Source of the DNA: Methanobacterium sp. UBA279
Lineage (GTDB): Archaea > Methanobacteriota > Methanobacteria > Methanobacteriales > Methanobacteriaceae
Reading direction: 5' to 3'
NCBI GenBank assembly: GCA_002502855.1
Contig: DAQK01000046.1
Location: forward strand, 1-64,000
DNA: 64,000 nucleotides
Both the position numbers and the translations under genes were made by a program. Numbering within the stretch: position 1 is the first letter of the stretch; each line of letters starts with the position of its first letter. The notes under the pieces were generated by a model. That model had not been told where the DNA came from. It saw only the letters and a program-made list of their open reading frames with translations, and did no database searches. Shown one piece after another: positions 43,903 through 53,399 of the stretch.

Positions 43903-45558
43903 ATGAGAAGCGATACCATTAAAAAAGGCTTACAAAGAGCACCCCACAGATCTTTGCTGCGCGCCTGCGGTGTAACCGACGAGGAAATGAAAAAACCTTT
44001 CATCGGTATAGCTAACAGCTTCACAGATATAGTACCCGGACATATTCATCTTAATCAAATAGCTGAAGCAGTTAAGTTAGGTATAAGTCAAGCAGGTGGC
44101 GTGCCCTTTGAATTTTCTACCATGGCCATCTGTGACGGTATCGCCATGAACCATGAAGGCATGCGTTACTCCCTGGCCTCCCGGGAGATAGTGGCAGACA
44201 CCGTGGAAAGCATGGCCCAGGCACACCAGTTCGATGCCCTGGTTCTAATCCCATCCTGTGATAAAATAGTCCCAGGAATGCTCATGGCCGCTGCCAGGCT
44301 GGACATACCCTCCATCGTAGTTACCGGAGGCCCCATGCTACCGGGAATATTTAAAGATGAACCGGTGGATCTCATAAATGTCTACGAAGCAGTAGGTGCA
44401 GTTAACGCTGGTAAAATGACTGAAGAAGAGTTAAGGGAACTGGAAAAATGCGCCTGCCCGGGTGCGGGTTCATGCGCCGGACTATTTACCGCCAACACCA
44501 TGGCCTGTCTTACAGAAGCAATGGGTATGAGTTTACCAGGATGCGCCAGCAGCCACGCTGTTTCCGGGAAGAAAATACAGATCGCCCGATCATCAGGCCG
44601 GCAAATCCTCCAACTCCTGGAGAAAAACCTCACACCATCCCAGATAATGACCCAGGAAGCCTTTGAAAACGCCGTTATGGTTGATTTAGCACTGGGAGGA
44701 TCCACCAACACCACGTTACACTTACCCGCCATTGCATATGAACTGGAAGATAAAGGAGTTAAGGTAAATCTGGACCTCTTTGAAGAATACAATAAGAAGA
44801 TACCACATATTGCTTCTATCAGCCCCTCTGGGAAACACACCATGCTAGATCTGGAACAGGCCGGGGGCATTCCCGCAGTTCTAAAAGTTCTAGAAAAGGA
44901 ATTAAATGAGGAAGTCTTAACCTGTACTGCACAAAGTCTTAAGGATAATATAAAAGATGTCAGTGTATTAGACAGTGAAATAATCAAGCCCCTGGATAAT
45001 CCAGTCCACAAAGAAGGAGGACTGGCTATTTTAAAGGGTAACCTGGCACCTGATGGGGCTGTTGTAAAACAAGGCGCGATTGATTCGGATATGCTGGTCC
45101 ATGAAGGTCCTGCCCGGGTTTATGAGAGTGAAGAAGAATGTGTTAACGCCATAAATCAGGGCGAGATAAAGGAAGGAGACGTAATTATAATTAGATATGA
45201 GGGACCTAAAGGCGGTCCTGGTATGAGAGAGATGTTAAACCCAACTTCTGCAATATCTGGAATGGGAATAAAATCTGTGGCACTTATAACTGATGGAAGA
45301 TTCTCAGGAGGTACCCGAGGCCCGTGTGTCGGCCATGTATCCCCGGAAGCAGCTGCTGAGGGACCCCTAGCAGCAGTCAAAGATGGTGATATCATCAAAA
45401 TAGATATACCCCGGAGAAAGTTGGATATTAAAGTTACACCAGAAGAGATAGATGAACGGATTAAAAAAGCTGTTAAACCGGACAGACATGTTAAAGGATG
45501 GCTAGCCCGGTACAGGAAACTCTCTACTTCCGCAGATAAAGGAGCTATCCTTAAATAA
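43903..45558 (+). CDS. ilvD: Dihydroxy-acid dehydratase
   Basis: 551 aa, iron-sulfur dehydratase of valine/isoleucine/leucine synthesis. MRSDTIKKGLQRAPHRSLLRACG is the typical N-terminus, so I start at 43903 and not 60 bases upstream, where 20 extra residues (MKHYFKKI...) are not family-like. CPGAGSCAGLFTANTMACL carries a cluster cysteine, and SGGTRGPCVGHVSPEA is the conserved C-terminal block. It is separate from the ilvBNC operon at the right end. The upstream gap with thrS is divergent. Confidence 0.95.
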   Translation: MRSDTIKKGLQRAPHRSLLRACGVTDEEMKKPFIGIANSFTDIVPGHIHLNQIAEAVKLGISQAGGVPFEFSTMAICDGIAMNHEGMRYSLASREIVADTVESMAQAHQFDALVLIPSCDKIVPGMLMAAARLDIPSIVVTGGPMLPGIFKDEPVDLINVYEAVGAVNAGKMTEEELRELEKCACPGAGSCAGLFTANTMACLTEAMGMSLPGCASSHAVSGKKIQIARSSGRQILQLLEKNLTPSQIMTQEAFENAVMVDLALGGSTNTTLHLPAIAYELEDKGVKVNLDLFEEYNKKIPHIASISPSGKHTMLDLEQAGGIPAVLKVLEKELNEEVLTCTAQSLKDNIKDVSVLDSEIIKPLDNPVHKEGGLAILKGNLAPDGAVVKQGAIDSDMLVHEGPARVYESEEECVNAINQGEIKEGDVIIIRYEGPKGGPGMREMLNPTSAISGMGIKSVALITDGRFSGGTRGPCVGHVSPEAAAEGPLAAVKDGDIIKIDIPRRKLDIKVTPEEIDERIKKAVKPDRHVKGWLARYRKLSTSADKGAILK

Positions 45559-45567
45559 GGTGAATTT

Positions 45568-46005
45568 ATGACGGATACCAAGGAAATACTAAGCTACGTT
45601 GCAATTATTATTATTGGAATTCTCCTGGCCCAACACTTAAACGTGGTGGTTTCCGGGAGTATGGAACCTACCTTCGCCAGAGGAGATGTGGTAGTCATTC
45701 AAAAGGCTAATTTTTTCGGCCTATCTGAATTAAACACCACCAATTTAGAGGTAGGAGACGTAGTAATCTATGATGCAACCTGGTTCCCCGAACCAGTGAT
45801 ACACCGTATCATAGAAAAAGGAACCAGCCCAGATGGAAGATTATATTACGTAATCAAGGGTGATAATAATCCAGGCCCTGATCAGGCACCAGTATATCCA
45901 GAACAGATCCAGGCCAAGGTCATCTCCTTCGGAGAAAATCAGGGTGAAAACCTGTTTATAATTCCTTATATAGGTCGAATTACCCTCTGGATAAGAGGAT
46001 TATGA
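45568..46005 (+). CDS. Signal peptidase I, archaeal (SEC11-like)
   Basis: 145 aa. One N-terminal membrane helix (residues 9-25), then the catalytic Ser in VVVSGSMEPTFARGD. The bacterial catalytic Lys is replaced by His in PEPVIHRIIEK, as in archaeal and ER signal peptidases, followed by YVIKGDNNPGPD. It removes signal peptides of exported proteins, of which this window has several. It lies 9 bases after ilvD and may share its transcript. Confidence 0.92.
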   Translation: MTDTKEILSYVAIIIIGILLAQHLNVVVSGSMEPTFARGDVVVIQKANFFGLSELNTTNLEVGDVVIYDATWFPEPVIHRIIEKGTSPDGRLYYVIKGDNNPGPDQAPVYPEQIQAKVISFGENQGENLFIIPYIGRITLWIRGL

Positions 46006-46078
46006 AATAAATCTCTTAAAAACTTAAAAATATTAAAATACTTCCCCTTTTTTATGCTTTTTATTTAAGGTGAATCTA

Positions 46079-47920
46079 ATGTTTAGAAAATTACATAGAG
46101 ATGTAAGAAAGTCTGTCAAAGAAGCTATAATTGAGTTGGGCTGGGATTTACCAGATAACATACCAATAGAGGAACCTCCACGTCCTGATATGGGGGATGT
46201 GGCAACTTCAGTGGCCTTTGAACTTGCAAGTAAGTTAAAAAGGTCGCCAGTGAAAATAAACAGAGAATTAATGGAGGTTATCAAAAAACCAACCATCTTC
46301 AAAGAAATTAAATCGGTAGGCCCCTACCTCAACTTCTTCATAAACTACCAGAACTATTCAGAATCCGTACTGGAAACTGTGGATGAAGACTATGGTAAAT
46401 TAGAAACTATCCATGAAAAAATAATACTGGAACATACATCAGCAAATCCCAACGGACCATTACATATTGGACATATCCGAAATTCAATTTTAGGCGATTC
46501 TTTAAGCCGTATATTAAGTAATTCAGGATGTACGGTGGAAACACAGTATTATGTAAATGATATGGGCCGTCAGATAGCCATGGTTGTCTGGGGATTACTG
46601 AACCTGAAATTCGACCCCAGTAAACTGGCCGATCAATCACCTAAGGATATCGATCCCTACCAGCAAATAGATAACATCATCAAAGAGCACTCAAAACTCA
46701 ATGATCTGGAAGGGACGTATTTAAACGGACTCAAAAACATCTTATACCTACAGATCTTCATAGACGCGGAATTACGCGATCACCAAATCGGTGAACTCTA
46801 CTTTCAGGTTAACCAGGAACTTAAAAATAACCCAGACCTTAAAGGTGGTGTTGATGAGTTATTAAGGGTTTATGAAAGGGGTAACGACCCGCTTCTGGGA
46901 TTTTTCTTTAAAGAAGCAGTAAACGCCTGTTTAGAGGGAATGGACCCCACACTCCAGAGGTTGCATGTGCACCATAAACGCTTCATCTGGGAGAGCAAAT
47001 TTGTCCGGAACGGCTCTGTAGATGAAATAATCACCAAACTTAAAAAAGACGGCCACACCCAGGAAAATGAGATCCTCTGTTTGAATCTGGAGGATTACGG
47101 TATCGAAAAAGAACTGGTGCTCATGAGATCAGATGGCACGTCCCTCTATTCTACCCGTGACCTAGCCTACCACCTGGAAAAATCAAATGAAAGTGATGTG
47201 GTAATCGATATCCTTGGATCAGACCATAAACTGGCCATCCAGCAGATCAGCATAGTTCTGGGATTTTTAGATGGTAAATCCCCGGAAGTGATTTTCTATG
47301 AATTCATAACTCTTCCTGAGGGTTCCATGTCCACCAGAAGAGGGGTATTCATCAGTGTGGATGATCTACTCGAGGAATCCACCGAAAGGGCGATGGAAGA
47401 AATTAAGAAGAGGAGAGATGACCTGAGCAATGATGAAGCCAGGGAAATAGCTGAAAAAATTGGGGTGGGGGCTGTAAGGTTTTATATCGCCCGCCTATCT
47501 CCAGAAAAACACATCGTGTTCAAGTGGGATGAAGCACTGAGTTTTGAAAGGGGCTGCGCCTCTATACAGTATGCTCATGCCCGGGCCTGTAAAATACTCC
47601 AGAAAGCAGAATTTGATTCTTCCACTGTGAATCTGGAGGGTATTTTAGGTAAATATGACCTGAAAAGTCCGGAGAGGGAACTGGTCAAGGTCATATCCCA
47701 GTTCACCTGGGTGGTTGAAGAATCCGCCCGCAGTAGAAAAGTCCACCTTGTCTCACAGTACTGCCTGGACCTGGCCAGTGCCTTCAACAAGTTCTATAAA
47801 TCCATGCCAGTGATAGGCTCTGAAGAAGAAGAATTCAGACTTGCTCTGGTTGATAAATCTCGGATAACCCTGAGGAACAGTCTGGAATTACTGGGTATCG
47901 ATGCCCCGGAATCCATGTAA
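46079..47920 (+). CDS. argS: Arginyl-tRNA synthetase
   Basis: A 613-aa class I synthetase. The N-terminal Add1-type domain leads to the HIGH signature in ANPNGPLHIGHIRNSILGDSL. The KMSKS loop is degenerate (GSMSTRRGVFI), as in many ArgRS. The C-terminal DALR anticodon domain includes RDLSNDEAREIAEKIGVGAVRFYIAR...ALVDKSRITLRNSLELLGI. The ATG at 46079 has AAGGTGA six bases before it. An in-frame GTG at 46070 is part of that ribosome binding site. Confidence 0.95.
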   Translation: MFRKLHRDVRKSVKEAIIELGWDLPDNIPIEEPPRPDMGDVATSVAFELASKLKRSPVKINRELMEVIKKPTIFKEIKSVGPYLNFFINYQNYSESVLETVDEDYGKLETIHEKIILEHTSANPNGPLHIGHIRNSILGDSLSRILSNSGCTVETQYYVNDMGRQIAMVVWGLLNLKFDPSKLADQSPKDIDPYQQIDNIIKEHSKLNDLEGTYLNGLKNILYLQIFIDAELRDHQIGELYFQVNQELKNNPDLKGGVDELLRVYERGNDPLLGFFFKEAVNACLEGMDPTLQRLHVHHKRFIWESKFVRNGSVDEIITKLKKDGHTQENEILCLNLEDYGIEKELVLMRSDGTSLYSTRDLAYHLEKSNESDVVIDILGSDHKLAIQQISIVLGFLDGKSPEVIFYEFITLPEGSMSTRRGVFISVDDLLEESTERAMEEIKKRRDDLSNDEAREIAEKIGVGAVRFYIARLSPEKHIVFKWDEALSFERGCASIQYAHARACKILQKAEFDSSTVNLEGILGKYDLKSPERELVKVISQFTWVVEESARSRKVHLVSQYCLDLASAFNKFYKSMPVIGSEEEEFRLALVDKSRITLRNSLELLGIDAPESM

Positions 47921-47945
47921 ATTCATTCTACAGCGAAAATCTGCG

Positions 47946-47980
47946 TTCTACAGTAGATAAATTTCTTCTACTGTAGGAAA
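47946..47980. repeat. Two TCTACWGTAGA palindromes after argS
   Basis: TTCTACAGTAGA at 47946-47957 and TTCTACTGTAGGAAA at 47966-47980, in the gap between convergent argS and argF, with a partial copy (TTCTACAG) at 47927. Same family as 15233-15280. Confidence 0.55.
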
Positions 47981-48040
47981 TATGATTTTAAAAATTAAAA
48001 TGTTCTGCTATTTTTATCTTAAAAAAATAGAAGTTTCCAC

Positions 48041-48946
48041 TTATTTTTTACCCAATAAAATGCTGAGTATGGCCTTCTGCACATGCAACCTGTTTTCCGC
48101 CTGGTCCCAGACAGCTGCCTGGCCGCAACTCATCACCTCTTCCGTGATTTCCTGGCCCCTGATTGCCGGTAAGCAGTGCATCACCATGGCCTGGGGATTA
48201 GCGAGGTTTAAAACATCACTGTTAACCTGATATTCGCTTAACATCTTCAGACGCTGGTTTACTTCCTCTTCATCACCCATACTGACCCAGACATCGGTGT
48301 AAATCACGTCAGCTCCTTTTACCTCGTAAACATCGTTAACCACTTCTAACTTCGACCCAGACGTTTGAGCATACTTTCTAGCCTGTTCAAGTATCATAAC
48401 GTCTGGTTCGTAGCCTTCCGGGCTGATCACAGTCATATCCATACCAACCAGGGAGGCTGCAAGTAACAAAGAATTACATACATTATTTCCATCCCCTAAA
48501 TAAGTAAGATGCACGTTAAATGTTTTTTTATCCTGGTATATGGTGAATATATCAGCTAAAGCTTGACAGGGGTGTTCAAGATTTGTTAACCCATTTATAA
48601 CAGGGATGGTTGCGTTTTCTGCAAATCTAACCACGTCTGAATGTTCTCTAGCCCGGATCATCACCCCATTTACGTAGCGGGACATCACCTTGGCCGTGTC
48701 CTCTATGGGTTCTCCACGTCCCAGCTGGAGTTCTGATTTAGATAGGTAGAGGGCATGACCACCCAGCTGCAGCATGCCCACTTCAAAGGATATTCTGGTT
48801 CTGGTGGATGATTTTTCGAAAATCATAGCTAATACGTTATTTTTAAGGGTTTGATAACCCCATGGATCCTTTTTAAGTTTATCCGCCAGTTCCAGTATGT
48901 CCAATATGTTATCCTGAGTATCGGTGACTGATAGAAGATGTTTCAT
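48041..48946 (-). CDS. argF: Ornithine carbamoyltransferase
   Basis: 301 aa. It carbamoylates ornithine to citrulline in arginine synthesis. Carbamoyl-phosphate site STRTRISFE near residue 48, HPCQALADIFTI near 126, ornithine-side motif DVWVSMGDEEE and HCLPAIRGQEI with the catalytic Cys. Length fits the family. It ends close to the palindromes, convergent with argS. Confidence 0.95.
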   Translation of the reverse strand: MKHLLSVTDTQDNILDILELADKLKKDPWGYQTLKNNVLAMIFEKSSTRTRISFEVGMLQLGGHALYLSKSELQLGRGEPIEDTAKVMSRYVNGVMIRAREHSDVVRFAENATIPVINGLTNLEHPCQALADIFTIYQDKKTFNVHLTYLGDGNNVCNSLLLAASLVGMDMTVISPEGYEPDVMILEQARKYAQTSGSKLEVVNDVYEVKGADVIYTDVWVSMGDEEEVNQRLKMLSEYQVNSDVLNLANPQAMVMHCLPAIRGQEITEEVMSCGQAAVWDQAENRLHVQKAILSILLGKK

Positions 48947-49010
48947 GATATTCTTATCCTCCTAAAATTTGGTAATTTGATGTTAATATTTCCTTACCTT
49001 AAAGTAATTA

Positions 49011-50327
49011 TTACCCCAGTAACTCCTGCATATGCTTAATTCTCTTTTCTATAAGCTCGGAAGTCCCCACGTCCCTTCGGTGATAGACATCCCCATCAAT
49101 AAACTGGGTGGACGCTTCACATATTCCTTCTGCCTCGTCTATAGTATCACCCACAGATACCAGGGCCAGGGCCCGGGAAGAGGAGGTGTAAATCTGGTTG
49201 TCTTTCTGATTCACCGCAGCATAATACACGAGGGTGTTATTTTCTTTAATTTTTTTTTCATCTACCTTTATAATCTGGTTGGGAACTGTTTTACCCGGGT
49301 ATCCTTGGGGTACGATGTATTTACAGACGGTTGCATGAGAATCAAATTCAGCGCCCCTTAGATTACCGTCTACTATGCCATTGCAGATATCCACAAAGTT
49401 GGTCTGTAGAAGTGGTAAAACGTTCATGGCCTCTGGATCTCCGAATCTGGCGTTGTATTCGATTAATTTAGGCCCGTCCTTAGTCAGCATGAACTGCCCA
49501 TATAGGAATCCTTTATATGGTCCTACTTCATTATTTATAGCCTTCACCGTGTTTTCCATTATTTTAACAGATTCGTCCCGGTATTTTTCATCAAGAAATG
49601 GTAGTAAACCATCTGTATCAGAGTAAGAACCCATTCCTCCTGTGATGGGGCCGAGATCTCCTTCGAATGCGTAGGGATGGTCCTGAACCACCGGCATGGG
49701 GGTTATGTTTGTACCATCCACAAAGGCCTGGACTGTGTATTCCTCACCAACAGCTCTTTCCTCTATAACTACACCGGCGTATCCACCCATCCTGGTGTCG
49801 ATGACTTCTTTTGCATAGGATTTTGCTTCTTCGTTATCCTTTAACTGTTCTCCCACAATTTTAACCCCTTTACCACCGGTCAGTCCGATGGGTTTCACCA
49901 CCACATCCTGGCCGAAATCATCTATGAAATCACCAACCTCCTGGAAATCATCGAATACCTTGTAAACCAGGGATCCGCCGATCTTATAATCCTCGAAGAG
50001 ATCACGCATGAACGCTTTATCTGTTTCTATCTTAGCAGCCTCCATAGTGGGGCCCACACAGTCAACACCAGCTTCTACCAACGAATTAACGATGCCTTTC
50101 TCCAGCGGGGCTTCTGGGCCTATGATGGCCATGTCTACATTATTATCCAGGGCGAATTTGGTCACCGTGGGTATGTCATTTTCACTGGCAATCTTAAACT
50201 CCGATATCCTGGCTATTCCCGGATTTTGATTGCTCATAATAGAATACAATTCAGTTTCCTCATCCTGAATGGCTGCCTGGCATATGGCATGCTCTCGCGC
50301 TCCGGTTCCTACCACAAGAATCTTCAT
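49011..50327 (-). CDS. purD: Phosphoribosylamine-glycine ligase (GAR synthetase)
   Basis: A 438-aa ATP-grasp enzyme of purine synthesis. N-terminal MKILVVGTGAREHAICQAA, IIGPEAPLEKGIVNSL, then the ATP-grasp core VVKPIGLTGGKGVKIVGEQ and GGMGSYS, and YNARFGDPEAMNVLPLL with metal ligands. The length is normal. Single gene, upstream of and divergent from the recombinase that opens the accessory region. Confidence 0.95.
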   Translation of the reverse strand: MKILVVGTGAREHAICQAAIQDEETELYSIMSNQNPGIARISEFKIASENDIPTVTKFALDNNVDMAIIGPEAPLEKGIVNSLVEAGVDCVGPTMEAAKIETDKAFMRDLFEDYKIGGSLVYKVFDDFQEVGDFIDDFGQDVVVKPIGLTGGKGVKIVGEQLKDNEEAKSYAKEVIDTRMGGYAGVVIEERAVGEEYTVQAFVDGTNITPMPVVQDHPYAFEGDLGPITGGMGSYSDTDGLLPFLDEKYRDESVKIMENTVKAINNEVGPYKGFLYGQFMLTKDGPKLIEYNARFGDPEAMNVLPLLQTNFVDICNGIVDGNLRGAEFDSHATVCKYIVPQGYPGKTVPNQIIKVDEKKIKENNTLVYYAAVNQKDNQIYTSSSRALALVSVGDTIDEAEGICEASTQFIDGDVYHRRDVGTSELIEKRIKHMQELLG

Positions 50328-50527
50328 TAATGGTTCCCTCCTCTAAAATAATCTAATTTTTTTCCCTTAAATCCCAACTATCATTTATAAACATCCAAAG
50401 ATCATGTATACTTGTAATATTTCAGAATATATGCAATGTTTTTTACACTTTCAGGTCTGAAATATAGTCCATAAAAGAATATAACTACGAAAATATAAAA
50501 ACTGATCCCCTAATCCAAGACTTCTTC

Positions 50528-51646
50528 ATGAGCAGAAGCCTAACAGCCAGAACACGAAAACAATACCTAATGATACTAACTAATTTCTGCAATTGGAAGC
50601 AGCAACTACCCACAGAGTTCATAGAAGAAGCAGAAATTGAACAAAACCAGAATATAAAGCTAAAGAAAAGAAAAATAAAAAAAGACCTGATAAGATACAT
50701 ACGATACCTGAAAGATGAAAACAAAAGCCAAAACACCATCTACAACTATATCAGCTCCATAAAAGCCATCTACTATGATAATGATATAATAATACCCCGA
50801 AACCTACCCACCACACTAAGTAAAGATGAAATACTGAACCAGGAAATCGAGAAACTCCCAGAACTAAACGATGTGAAAAAACTTGTAACAGTAGCAGACC
50901 ATAGAAACAGGGCCATTATTCTATTACAACTATCCAGCGGGTTAAGTAGCAGTGATATCAGAGTTTTAAAGTATAGAGATTTCCTCCAAGCCCTGCAACT
51001 ACCAGTAACCAGGAAGGTCAATGTAGAATCTGTTATTGAGGAATTATCCAATGCTGATGATGATGAGGAACTGATAGGATGGTGGCATTTGAAAAGGTAT
51101 AAAACCGCTGTTGAATTCACCACCTTTAACAGCCCTGAAAGTACCAGGGCCATATTAGACTATTTAGATTGGAGGATGAGGGAAAACAGACCAATAACAG
51201 ATAATGATGATTGGCTCTTCACCACCAATAGGAACGAACAACTGAAACTAAGCACAATTACCCTATTTTACAAAAGACTGAATGTTAAAGCCGGTTTTAA
51301 GAAAAGACAGAATAAAAGGCATCTAATAACCAGTCACCAGTTAAGGGAGATGTTCAGCAGCAGCTTATTCAGGAAAAAAGTGGATAAGATAAGGGTGGAT
51401 TCTCTCCTGGGACGTAAAATAAACTCCCAAGATACAGCATACTTCAGAAACAGTCCAGAAGACTTATACAAGGAATATCTTAAAGCCTTACCAGATTTGA
51501 CCCTGGAGAAAGTGGAAATCAAGAGGGTGACCAGTAAGGAATATGAACAATTACTCAGGCAGAATCGGGAAATGGAGGAGAGAATAGAGAATATGGAAGT
51601 CCTGATGAGGGAAATGGCAGAACAACTAACCAGTGGAGAGAAATGA
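50528..51646 (+). CDS. Tyrosine recombinase/integrase
   Basis: A 372-aa phage-integrase-family protein. The N-terminal SAM-like core-binding domain (about residues 1-100) is followed by the catalytic domain from 118. The first catalytic Arg lies in SSGLSSSDIRVLKYRDF, the box-II His and Arg in HQLREMFSSS, and the Tyr near RNSPEDLYKEYLKAL. The last 40 residues are a predicted coiled coil. Longer than archaeal XerA (about 280 aa). It marks the left side of the accessory region; no tRNA or obvious att site is seen beside it. Confidence 0.85.
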   Translation: MSRSLTARTRKQYLMILTNFCNWKQQLPTEFIEEAEIEQNQNIKLKKRKIKKDLIRYIRYLKDENKSQNTIYNYISSIKAIYYDNDIIIPRNLPTTLSKDEILNQEIEKLPELNDVKKLVTVADHRNRAIILLQLSSGLSSSDIRVLKYRDFLQALQLPVTRKVNVESVIEELSNADDDEELIGWWHLKRYKTAVEFTTFNSPESTRAILDYLDWRMRENRPITDNDDWLFTTNRNEQLKLSTITLFYKRLNVKAGFKKRQNKRHLITSHQLREMFSSSLFRKKVDKIRVDSLLGRKINSQDTAYFRNSPEDLYKEYLKALPDLTLEKVEIKRVTSKEYEQLLRQNREMEERIENMEVLMREMAEQLTSGEK

Positions 51647-51709
51647 ACAAAAAAATAGGCGGATGGATGATATGAGATAGATTTCTAATATATAATTCAA
51701 TAAGGAGCA

Positions 51710-52775
51710 TCACCCGGAAACGGGGGTTTTAACCATTTTTTTCATATCAATCTTTTTGCTATCATGTTTGAAACAAATTTTCCCTATTTCATCACCAATT
51801 TCTTCTTTTATGTCTTGTATTTTCTTCTGATTAGATTGGACACTATAATATCCTTCTATTTTTTGAGAATTAATTAATTGTCTCCTAGTCTCATCATTAA
51901 TAACTATTACTTCACCGTCCTTGATTGTTTTTTCATCAGTTATACTTTCAGGTAATCCTTTACCAGTTAAACCAAGCATTGCTCCTTCTAACCTTGCTTC
52001 GAGGTATTCTTTCATGAATTTTTCTTCTTCAGGACTTCGTATCTCATCAGCATTAGTATGTGTGAAACTTTCCTCTCTCGTTTTGACTGTTACTGTCATT
52101 TCAAAAGTTACTTTATTATCATCTAATTCAAATAGTTCCTTATCTTCATAGGCCCAGTTTTTAATTTTCATAACGAAAGAATTTTTTTCCTTTTCTGGGG
52201 AAAGAACTGGTATTTGTCTTTCAGTTCTCATCTCTCCTAGAGTATTATATAATGCTGTGGAAGAATTTTTTAAACAAAATCTGATTAAATCCCTATCTTC
52301 AGTTTCTAATGAGATGGTCAAATATGATTCTAATTCTGGAATGAATTCTTTATCAATTCTTTCATCCTTTACTATCTCCTTAAAATATTTAGAACCCACT
52401 GAATCACGTATGATAACCCCTTTAAAATGAGATGGTGCAAGTGGATTGTTAATTTCATCTAAAATATAATACAAAGTATCATAATCTTGAACTAAGGAAT
52501 ATACTGGAGTGTATTCATGCTCATATTTTGTTACTTGTTTCTTTTTACTAATGTCTTCTTCAACTATTTTTTCCCATCTCCTTTACTATATAACCTTGAG
52601 CTATCCGGTGCTAGGCCATTGAAACATCCGGGGTTCAGTGGCAGTATATCCACCTCAACGTTTTCTTCTCAAAAAAGCAGATGTTCAGCTTGAGTTTTCC
52701 TACTATGGTTTTAGATTCGGAGATACTGAAAAAAACCGAAAACCTTTTAAGGCGATACTTAGCTATACAAATATT
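51710..52775 (-). pseudogene. Unknown gene broken by two frameshifts
   Basis: The clean frame from 52474 to 51710 encodes 254 residues of unknown family, soluble and charged. Translation upstream continues sensibly if two A/T-tract indels are repaired: one in the six-T run at 52567-52572 and one in the four-T run at 52661-52664. The joined upstream part reads ...GKLKLNICFFEKK, NVEVDILPLNPGCFNGLAPD, SSRLYSKGDGKK, VEEDISKKKQVTKYEHEYTP and on into LYYILDEINNP. The 5' end is not defined; no ATG is visible before the tandem repeats at 52796. A 254-aa protein starting from the TTG at 52474 is the alternative. Function unknown. Confidence 0.6.
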
Positions 52776-52795
52776 AGTGTAAAATGTTAATGTAA

Positions 52796-52881
52796 GTGAA
52801 ATAATAAAGGTGAAATAAATAATAAAGGTGAAATAAATAATAAAGGTGAAATAAATAATAAAAGTGAAATAAATAATAAAG
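52796..52881 (+). repeat. 18-bp tandem repeat containing a ribosome binding site
   Basis: Four 18-bp units of GTGAAATAAATAATAAAG start at 52810, 52828, 52846 and 52864, preceded by a 14-bp variant at 52796. Unit ends differ at one base. The junction of two units makes AAAGGTGAAATAA, a ribosome binding site, and the last one (52880-52886) serves the marR gene at 52890. On the minus strand the unit has no stop codon in one frame. Confidence 0.85.
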
Positions 52882-52889
52882 GTGAAGTA

Positions 52890-53399
52890 ATGATAGAAAA
52901 ACCTGTTCCTTCAACCGCTAGGGATAAAGGCAAACTGAAAAAGGGAAAGGCGAGTTTAATCGAAGAGATTATTCAGCTCCAGAGGCAGGTCAGCCGGGCG
53001 CTGCGTCAGGGCGAGCTCGACGTCTGGATGGAGCTCAGCCTCACCATTGTCCAGCTCAAGAGCTTATTCTTCATCTCCAATGAGGGGAGCACCAACTTCA
53101 CCAGGCTGGCACAGGCACTTTGCGTTACACCGTCAAATGTGACCGGCATAGTTGACCGCTTGGTGGAGCAGGGGCTGGTGAGCCGACGGGAGAACCCGGA
53201 AAACCGACGTATGTTAGTTCTTCAGCCCACCGAGAGGGGCGAAGCACTCATAGCCAGTCTGAGAGAAAGAAAAATAGGGCAGCTATCCGAACTGCTATCT
53301 TGCCTCAATGAAGAGCAGCTCTCCACCCTGGCCCAAGGGCTGAGATTTCTGGCTGAAGCCACGGAGGTTCGTCAAGATGAAAGCAATAGGTGCAGATGA
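52890..53399 (+). CDS. MarR family transcriptional regulator
   Basis: 169 aa. The winged-helix core is SNEGSTNFTRLAQALCVTPSNVTGIVDRLVEQGLVSRRENPENRRMLVLQPTERGEAL (about residues 68-125), with helical dimerisation regions on both sides. The first gene of a GC-richer block whose codon choice (CTC, GAG, CGG, AGC) differs sharply from the AT-rich neighbours. It overlaps the first ABC ATPase by 23 bases. It probably regulates this exporter operon in response to a ligand. The promoter and ribosome site lie in local AT-rich repeats, so the block may have been captured behind a host promoter. Confidence 0.88.
   Translation: MIEKPVPSTARDKGKLKKGKASLIEEIIQLQRQVSRALRQGELDVWMELSLTIVQLKSLFFISNEGSTNFTRLAQALCVTPSNVTGIVDRLVEQGLVSRRENPENRRMLVLQPTERGEALIASLRERKIGQLSELLSCLNEEQLSTLAQGLRFLAEATEVRQDESNRCR

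Noticed and set aside
44382..45011. 209-codon frame antisense to ilvD
   Set aside because: Mirror of a strongly conserved gene; composition is that of a shadow frame.
45283..45292. ACTTATAACT match to the AAGTTATAAG repeat
   Set aside because: Single copy inside the ilvD coding sequence with no second copy near; likely chance. The same holds for GTTATAAGTA in ilvN near 62713.
50328..50527. Search for a tRNA as integration target next to the recombinase
   Set aside because: No cloverleaf or T-loop sequence was found; the gap is plain AT-rich promoter DNA.
52796..52881. Tandem repeat considered as a CRISPR array
   Set aside because: Units are contiguous with no spacers and no cas genes are present.
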